From Siniperca chuatsi (taxonomy: Eukaryota > Chordata > Actinopteri > Centrarchiformes > Sinipercidae): DNA of 64,000 bases. Positions within the stretch are counted from its first letter, which is position 1; each line of letters starts with the position of its first letter. The notes under the pieces are model-generated. The model had not been told where the DNA came from and did not search any database. It saw only the letters and a list, made by a program, of their open reading frames with translations. Shown one piece after another: positions 58,301 to 64,000 of the stretch. The stretch lies in NCBI RefSeq assembly GCF_020085105.1, contig NC_058062.1, forward strand, positions 1,636,001 to 1,700,000, read 5' to 3'. The position numbers and the translations under genes were made by a program.

Positions 58301-58558
58301 GAGTTCGTAGCTCCTCTTCTTCTTCTCTCCCGTCAGCAGCCAAGTGTCTTATTTTTTAGCGGCAGGACACAAACCAATGATGTAACTGTGTTTCAGGACG
58401 CACCGCTGGGCTCCATCTTCTCCCAGTATCTGTCCAAGATGTCCGGCAGCGCCCAGAGACAGGTCCGCTTCCACTTCGACGGCTCCAAAGTGACACACGG
58501 CCAGACGCCGGCTCAGCTCGACATGGAGGACGGAGACATCGTCGAAGTTTGGATTTAA
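53039..58558 (+). CDS. nfatc2ip: NFATC2-interacting protein (NIP45), SUMO-like domains
   Basis: NIP45 is a RAD60-family nuclear protein with two C-terminal SUMO-like domains. It binds UBC9 and the SUMO system, supports genome maintenance, and modulates NFAT-driven cytokine transcription. Exons: 53039-53050, 54394-54492, 55361-55421, 55511-55655, 55805-55882, 56655-56904, 56998-57142, 58187-58302 and 58397-58558, giving 355 residues (human 419, with a longer N terminus). Conserved marks: VPVYSNQVSSSLQM (about 30-43), a SUMO-interaction-like VVVTL at 78-82 before an acidic run, SEIDRKLRAVNSLLSP (132-147), SUMO-like domain 1 from about 198 (IPLKIRCRTD to LGIADIIECVV) and domain 2 from about 282 (IITVRLQSKD to EDGDIVEVWI). 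Exon 6 has a 10-residue direct repeat, DVIVMSPN twice. The exon 5 donor is GC rather than GT; the phase only works with it. Confidence 0.95.
53528..53551. repeat. Poly-T tract in nfatc2ip intron 1
   Basis: About 20 consecutive T in the 1.34-kb first intron. Confidence 0.9.
54590..55335 (+). mobile_element. L2-type LINE 3' end in nfatc2ip intron 2
   Basis: It encodes the reverse-transcriptase tail (HAFISSQLDYCNSLYSGF) followed by broken frames, then 3' UTR ending in attgctgtataaataaatg and (ATT)n (55283-55335). The tail finishes 25 bp before exon 3, so the LINE fills nearly the whole intron. Confidence 0.85.
55911..55960. repeat. Near-perfect 24-bp-arm hairpin in nfatc2ip intron 5
   Basis: Arms 55911-55934 and 55937-55960 (gttcaccattttgtacc against ggtacaaaacggtgaac) differ at one base, with a 2-nt loop. 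It starts 28 nt after the GC donor of exon 5. Just after it (about 55997-56070) lies a short antisense LINE tail (tttatttatatagcaca, caaagtgctttacac). Confidence 0.9.
57303..57345 (-). repeat. Hammerhead-ribozyme-like footprint in nfatc2ip intron 7
   Basis: On the minus strand CTGAGGA is followed after 18 nt by GAAA, with a partly paired segment between (aggcc and gggct). This matches the conserved core of hammerhead motifs found in Penelope-type elements, but the cleavage triplet is not obvious. Confidence 0.3.
57690..58030 (+). repeat. GCTAAC-rich dispersed repeat, copy 3
   Basis: In nfatc2ip intron 7. Closely similar to 22165-22510 over its length (cagcatgctaacacaacgct, gttaacatgtcgacctgatg, gagcatgaacgatgaagcac). 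Confidence 0.75.
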
Positions 58559-58802
58559 GCCTTTAGCTTCGTTACATACCTTCTATTACATGTACAAAAT
58601 GTAAAGTCACTGGTTTGGTAGTTCACTCACTTTATTTGTAAAAGTCACTTTATTTGTAAATGTTGACAAAAACAACAGTAGAAGTATACAGCCCTTAAAT
58701 CGTTGCACAATTGTAAACTTTTTAAAATGTTTTTGTGACTGTACAATAGCTCCTACTCGTGACTTTGTTTTACGTTCTTTTTTTATTGTTATTGAAAATA
58801 AT

Positions 58803-58808
58803 AATAAA
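58803..58808 (+). terminator. Poly(A) signal of nfatc2ip
   Basis: AATAAA 245 bp after the stop codon. Confidence 0.5.
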
Positions 58809-59209
58809 AGGAGCAGAAGTTGCTCTCTGTAAGAAAGCTCCGAGGTAACGTTACGTCTGTGAGCGAGTGGAGGATTCAGATCCCGCACCTGAGCGGAAGT
58901 AACAGTACCAGAAAGTTAAAACGCTGCATTACAAGGAAAAGTCCTGTGTTCAAACTCTCTCTGAAGTGAAAGTGTAGTGGCTGTTTGTCCATAATCAAAC
59001 TCGACAAACTTGAAATCATACAAGCAAGTCTGTACAAGTGCGCTCCTGCTTTTTTTCCATGTGGCTCCTGTTAACGTCTGGCGCTCTGGTTTTATACATT
59101 CTCTCCTTACAAAACAAACTAAATAAACTTAAAACAAACCACCGGAAGAAAATACTTCCCAAATCTAGAATAATCACAGACTCGCAGTGAGGAATAAACT
59201 GGCTCCTGT

Positions 59210-59895
59210 GAACAGTACCGAAAGTGAAAGTACTCGTTACGCAACAACTGTCAGTTTTTATTTATATGATCAGAGCTGCAGCTAACGATTGTCATTATCA
59301 GTGAAAGGTGTTGTTAGCAAACTAATGCTGTGATAATTACCATAATATTAATATTGGCCACCCCGCATCTAGAGCTGCAGCTAATGAAACTTTGGTTATT
59401 TTCTCGATTGATCGATTAATTGTCTGGTCTATAAAATGTCAGAAAATTATGAATAGTGTCCATTAAACTTTCCCAAAGTGTGTAATAAATTGCTTGTTTG
59501 TCCCAAAAAAAGTTCAGTTCGTTATCATGTAAGACAAAGAAAAGCAGCAAATCTTCACAGATTAGAAGCTGGAACAAAATAGTTGTAAATTAATTTTCTT
59601 TCCAATCAGCTGACTAATCGTTGCAGCTCTATATATCGATATATTATCATTGTTATTGATGAATTAACATGTAAGCTGTACTTTAATGTTGTAGCTGGTC
59701 GAGCTGGAGCTAATTATAAGTACTTAATAATTTACTGTTGGGTACTTTAATCTGCATCACATCAGTTTTGGATGAACAATCTGTCACATAAATGCAGCGC
59801 AGGAGTAGAGAAGTACAAATAAAAAGTTAAATACTTTAAAAAAAGTACTTGTATTGCAGTACTCGAGTAAATGTACTTAGCTGATTTCCACCATG
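59210..59895 (+). repeat. AAGTACTC-type dispersed element, copy 3
   Basis: gtgaaagtactcgttacgca at the left and gtactcgagtaaatgtactt with gatttccaccatg at the right. The middle (59280-59700) contains two stretches of another repeat (agctgcagctaa; ctaatcgttgcagctc). Non-coding. Confidence 0.6.
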
Positions 59896-59989
59896 TTTGG
59901 AACAATATAAAATAGCATAGCAATAGCTGCTGATTAGCTTAATCGATCGATAGTGTCATGTGATTTGCAGATGAGAAAGTCACGTGAGC

Positions 59990-60230
59990 TGCGGAGCGGA
60001 TGTTTGGTTAGATCCAACATGGCGGCCGCACGGACTTGTCACCGCTGAAGTAGCTAAACGTTTAGTTTTATACCATGCATTCCCGGTAAAACGGTGTTCA
60101 CGGGGAAGTGTTTTACTGTAAATCATCAATATGGGGTTTGAATAGAATTCACAACTGCGTGTGACGAAGAAAACATTTGGACCGGCGGCAGGAAGAAGAA
60201 AGAAGCGTCAGCCCTGACTCATCCTCCGAG
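59990..60230 (+). other. Probable 5' untranslated first exon of a downstream gene
   Basis: CpG-rich sequence with ccaacATGGcggccgc, common at vertebrate promoters, ends at a donor (tcctccgag then gtaaac). The ATG at 60019 opens only 9 codons before TGA, so it would be an upstream ORF and the exon is mostly untranslated. Human neighbours of NFATC2IP on this side include SPNS1 and LAT, but nothing here identifies the gene. Coding exons must lie to the right of the window. Confidence 0.5.
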
Positions 60231-63200
60231 GTAAACAACAGCTAACAGCAAGCTAACACCCGCTCACTGTTTACGGCTACTGGCTTAACGCGAGCTAGCT
60301 GGACAATGAATCGTCAAATGGACAAGAAAATGAAGCCATTTTGTTTTTTTGTTTTCTCATAAAGGCTCGTAGAAACAATTTAAAAGGTTTCCACTACGTA
60401 CCTTTCTCTCGTACGCAGACAATCTCTCAGCGAGACCACCTCTCGCCGAACTCTATTCAAAACACTGCGAATTTAGCGTTGCTTTGATTTTCTCTTTATT
60501 TACCCCAAAACAACATTCACCAGGACTTGAATAAATTAAATAAATTGGGCTTACAAGCGATCCAACGAATGTCAGTGTAATATTTTCATTATATTATTAT
60601 TTTTTAGCTTACTTCGACGTTTTGTCAACGCGATTTACGATAATAAGCGTTGTCGATCGTTTGTAAAAGTTATATTTCCTATTAAAGATAAAAAAAAACG
60701 CTTCAATTAAACCATCAAACTAATTTGCTGAATTTATCAAAAGATAATTTAAATACCACATCAAACGTGTGGTTTGCAGTAAAGCAGGATACATAAAACT
60801 GACAGAATCCTGAGTGGAGTCTGGCCTGTCAATCCCTCCGTGCCAAAATGCTTTTGGAAAATGACCTAACGTGACTGTCGCATTTATCAGAAGGCCCCTT
60901 TAAAATGTCCCATGTCGTACCTCGTCCGTTAAAAACTAACGGTACGTTTGTTGCAAGGCAAGGAACGCAAAACTGGCAGAATTCTGAATGGAGTCTGGAG
61001 TGCCGTTCTCTCCGTGCCAGTTATTTCTTTTGAAATGTAACTCTTTTGGTAAATAATCTTTCTTACTTTTTCTGCTGAATTCATCAGAAGGTCCCTTAAA
61101 TATGTTATGTCATGTCCTATCGCAGCTTTGGTAACGTTTGGTTATACGAAGGAACAAACACCGGAATTATGAATTTAGTTTGGTGTACCGTTCTCCCCAC
61201 GCTAGTTTTAATTAAATTTTGAATTATCCGAATTTATCAGAACACCCCTTAAAACGTCCCAAGCCAATTCTCAGCCTTCAAAAAGTAGCGTTACGTTTGT
61301 CGCAAAGCGAGGTACATAAAACTTGCAGAAATCTGAATGGAGTTCGGAGTGGCGTTCAACACCCAGGCTGGCTGTATGTATTTTTTTTTTTTTTGCAGTG
61401 GCAGCTTATTATTTACTCGTGCAGCAGAGCAGCACCACTGTGGATCAGTGAGGATCTGATCATGCACTGACAGCTCTCTGATCAATGAGCTGTGTTTGCA
61501 AATGAGGCAAAGTTCAAGACAAGTGAGTAGCACTTTAATCATGCGGCTCTCTTCTCTGGTGTCATTGTGTTAATCGGCCAAATCCAAGAAGAATAGGGCA
61601 ATAACGTAATATAATCATTTAATATCTCAACATCCGGACTTTAATTTAACTTTCTAACATGTGATTTCCAATACTTTTTGTGAATACAATAACACATAAA
61701 TGTCAATTTATTGAGCAATGATGATCATTACGACATCAATACTGTCCGAGCATAAGACCAAGGGCTGCAGTGACTGATGTGTGATTGCTTTCTACACCAA
61801 TAGACCAACGATTGATTATTTCGTCTATAAACTGTCTGTCAAATGTCCGGCACGGTTTCCAAGGTGACGTCTTCAGGTGTCAACAGTCGAGAGCCAACAA
61901 ATCTTTGCATTCAGGAAACCTGAACCACAGAATTTCCTGTGTTTCTGCTTTAAAAAAAAAATAACTTTAGCTAATTAAAATTATCAGTCGATCGACAGGA
62001 AACTTGATCAGCAACGAGACTGTCTCCTCCTCTGGTTCCTCCAGTGTTTGCTGCTTTTCTCTTTGTAATATTTTAAACTGAATATCTCTGGGGTGTCGGA
62101 CTGTTGGTCGGCCATTTGAAGACACTATTTTCTAACGTTTTATAGACCAAACGATTAATCAAGTTAAATTAGTCAGATTTTCAGTAAGTTGCAGCCCAAT
62201 ACCATTTCGCTCACAGTGAGCTGCTGATTTTCTTCAGAGATTGGCCCTCAAGAGCGTCATCAATATGTCGAGAACAACGCGATAACAAGTCAGACGTAAA
62301 TCATTAACAGCTGATGAAGTCAGAAAATCAGCTCCTGTACTTTAAATCATTAATCTCGTCAAAGCTTTGGAGGGAGCTGTGCTCTTATTCTGGAGGGGGG
62401 GGAGTGTGTTGTTGCTATGCAGATGTCCCGAGCAGGAAAGGTTTCATCAGTGTGAGCGCGCTGCAGACGAGGCGAGGTCACGAGGATGCAGCGACACCTC
62501 TTCCTCCCGAGCTCCTCTTCCTCCTGCATGTCGACAGAAACGATTCCTGCGCAGAGGCACGTGTTGGCGTGATCACATGACTGGAGTTTCACTGAGGCTT
62601 CTCCTTTCTCTGCCTCTTCCTTATCTTGAGCTCAGGACCTTCACCTCCTTTACTCCCCGTGAAGCCTGCTGCGTTCTTCTTCTGCAGACGGGGAGCTCGG
62701 TTTTTTTTTTTTTTTTTTTTTTTAAGGTAATCTGTGTTCGCTTTGTCTCAAACAACAGATATATAAATGTTTGTCTAAGGGGACGGTGATGATTTAGAGG
62801 TAAGTAAGGGCAGCATTGACTCTACTTTGATTCAGTGCTGAGGCAGTAAAACTTCCCGGAGGGGGGGAAGCTTGTACGGGAACAGAGAGTGTTTGGTGTC
62901 GCCTCGCAGTCCCACGCCGGGATGAGCAGGATTTTCCAGTGGAGCCGCTGTTCGGACTGACACGTCCGTGTGTTTAGTGCTGCAGGTTTCTTTACACGGC
63001 ACCATTCGTTGTTGTGTTTCACTTTTTGAATTCATTGATGTTTGTATCTTGAACACATTTATTTATTTTTTTTCTGGGTGATACCTTCTACTTAAAAATG
63101 TACACATGATTTAAATGTTTTAATATTTCTTAATGAATGTCTGTCTCCGTGTCGGTAAAGACACCGGGGGGGACGACGGAGTCCGTAAAGCTTCGCCCTC

Positions 63201-64000
63201 CTGTCACGCTTTTATAAAGACGTGTGTGCGTGACCTCTTGCCCTTATCTGTCGGTGGAGAGCTATTGATTGATTTTGTTTTTATGCGAGTGTCCTGCACG
63301 TTGTGGCTACAAGACGCCGCCAGGATGGTCACATGACAAATCATCACCACCGTCCAAAAGTTTAGCGTCACCTGTGTTTCTTCTTTCCTTCAATAACGGC
63401 TATTTTAACTGTATAATCATGCACCAAATGTCTTATTTACATTTGAAAGACTTTTAGAATAATTAAATGTCGACGTCCCCACACTGTTGCATGATGGGAG
63501 CATACTGCTGGAACCATCCCCCCCCCAAAATACTCCACTCTCTGCAGTCTCCTCAGTGGTCAGACTGAGCAGGTTTAAACTGTGATTGTCCGTCCACAGC
63601 ATGTTCAGCTGCTGTTCTGTGATCCAGCTCCAGCAGTGCTAACCCTGGACTCACCTCATTTAAACAGGAACCTGTTGCTGTTTAAATCTGCACAGATTTT
63701 AACGCTCAGCTTCCAGTTTCTTTACCAACGACTGCTGGTTTCTTGTATTCTTATCTAACTGCTGCTCAGAGGATCTTTGTCTCTTTCTGCCCTTTCAGTC
63801 CTCAGTCTGGTTGAACCATTACAGCGTTTTGGTCTCCAGGTACAAAACATGACTTTTTTTGCAAACCCTTCATACAAAACAACATCTATTAGTAAAGAGG
63901 ACTTTCTGCAACCTAAAGACCATTCAGACACACAGAGTGTTCCTCTCAGCCGTCTGACTGCACCGAATCAAGCGTTTGTGGCAGGTGACTCCAAACTTTT
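60231..64000 (+). other. Probable first intron of the downstream gene
   Basis: No coding exon recognised. Contents: decayed tandem repeats at 60737-61365, poly-T tracts at 61379-61395 and 62700-62723, and otherwise AT-rich sequence. A possible short exon sits at 63799-63839 (acceptor ccctttcag, donor gtacaa), but it is too weak to call. Confidence 0.4.
60737..61365. repeat. Decayed tandem repeat, about 150-190-bp units, four copies
   Basis: Two landmark phrases recur in order. 'ttatcagaaggcccctttaaaatg' type text occurs at about 60893, 61082 and 61233, with a weaker form at 60737. 'aaaactgacagaatcctgag' type text occurs at about 60795, 60970 and 61318, with a weaker form at 61160. Spacing varies between about 150 and 190 bp and identity is low, so it is an old tandem array. 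Confidence 0.6.

Noticed and set aside
1-64000. CRISPR arrays, bacterial operons, rRNA or complete tRNA genes, endogenous retrovirus coding regions
   Set aside because: None seen. The only tRNA-like feature is a single B box in a LINE 5' end, and all reverse transcriptases found are of non-LTR type.

Overview
This window looks like nuclear DNA from a spiny-rayed (percomorph-like) teleost fish. It holds spliced vertebrate genes with GT-AG introns, a scaffold gap of exactly 100 N, many TA, CA and ATT microsatellites, and dense fish-type transposons (L2/CR1-type, Rex1-like and R4/Rex6-like LINEs, Tc1 relics, small non-autonomous DNA elements). The species cannot be told from the sequence alone.

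Four genes are well supported. A GIMAP/AIG1-type GTPase lies on the minus strand (6187-9369, two coding exons). nupr1, a small stress-induced chromatin protein, is on the minus strand (about 28.8-30.4 kb, three exons and a TATA box). sgf29 (SAGA/ATAC histone-reader subunit) is on the plus strand (nine coding exons, 45054-50719), and nfatc2ip (NIP45, tandem SUMO-like domains) is on the plus strand (nine exons, 53039-58558). nupr1, SGF29 and NFATC2IP also lie near each other on human 16p11.2, so the right half is an old conserved neighbourhood. Two weaker signals are the last exon of an unidentified plus-strand gene (2758-3035) and the untranslated first exon of another plus-strand gene (ending at 60230), whose first intron probably fills the right end.

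Layout: 0-3 kb holds a 27-bp minisatellite array between inverted Tc1-like ends, then the orphan exon. 3.3-5.2 kb is an assembly gap and a stack of LINE 3' ends, each joined at (TA)n tracts. 6-9.4 kb is the GIMAP gene. 10.7-23 kb is mostly transposon: a Rex1/CR1-like LINE relic, Tc1 transposase pieces, old local duplications, and a nearly full-length but broken L2/CR1-type LINE (17.65-22.16 kb). 23-28.5 kb has a possible promoter with a short ORF, and another LINE 3' end. 28.8-30.4 kb is nupr1. 31.6-35.04 kb is an almost complete R4/Rex6-type LINE. 35.12-43.01 kb is a 3.9-kb tandem duplication. 44.2-58.6 kb is sgf29 and nfatc2ip, with LINE and fold-back elements in their introns. 60-64 kb is a new 5' exon and intron containing a decayed tandem repeat of about 175 bp.

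The most unusual structures are a 784-bp fold-back element in an sgf29 intron, a 24-bp-arm hairpin just after a GC-AG donor in nfatc2ip, an acceptor immediately followed by a donor-like sequence at nfatc2ip exon 3, R4-type LINE copies placed at (TA)n tracts, and the decayed satellite at 60.7-61.4 kb. No prokaryotic-type system, CRISPR array or rRNA gene was seen.
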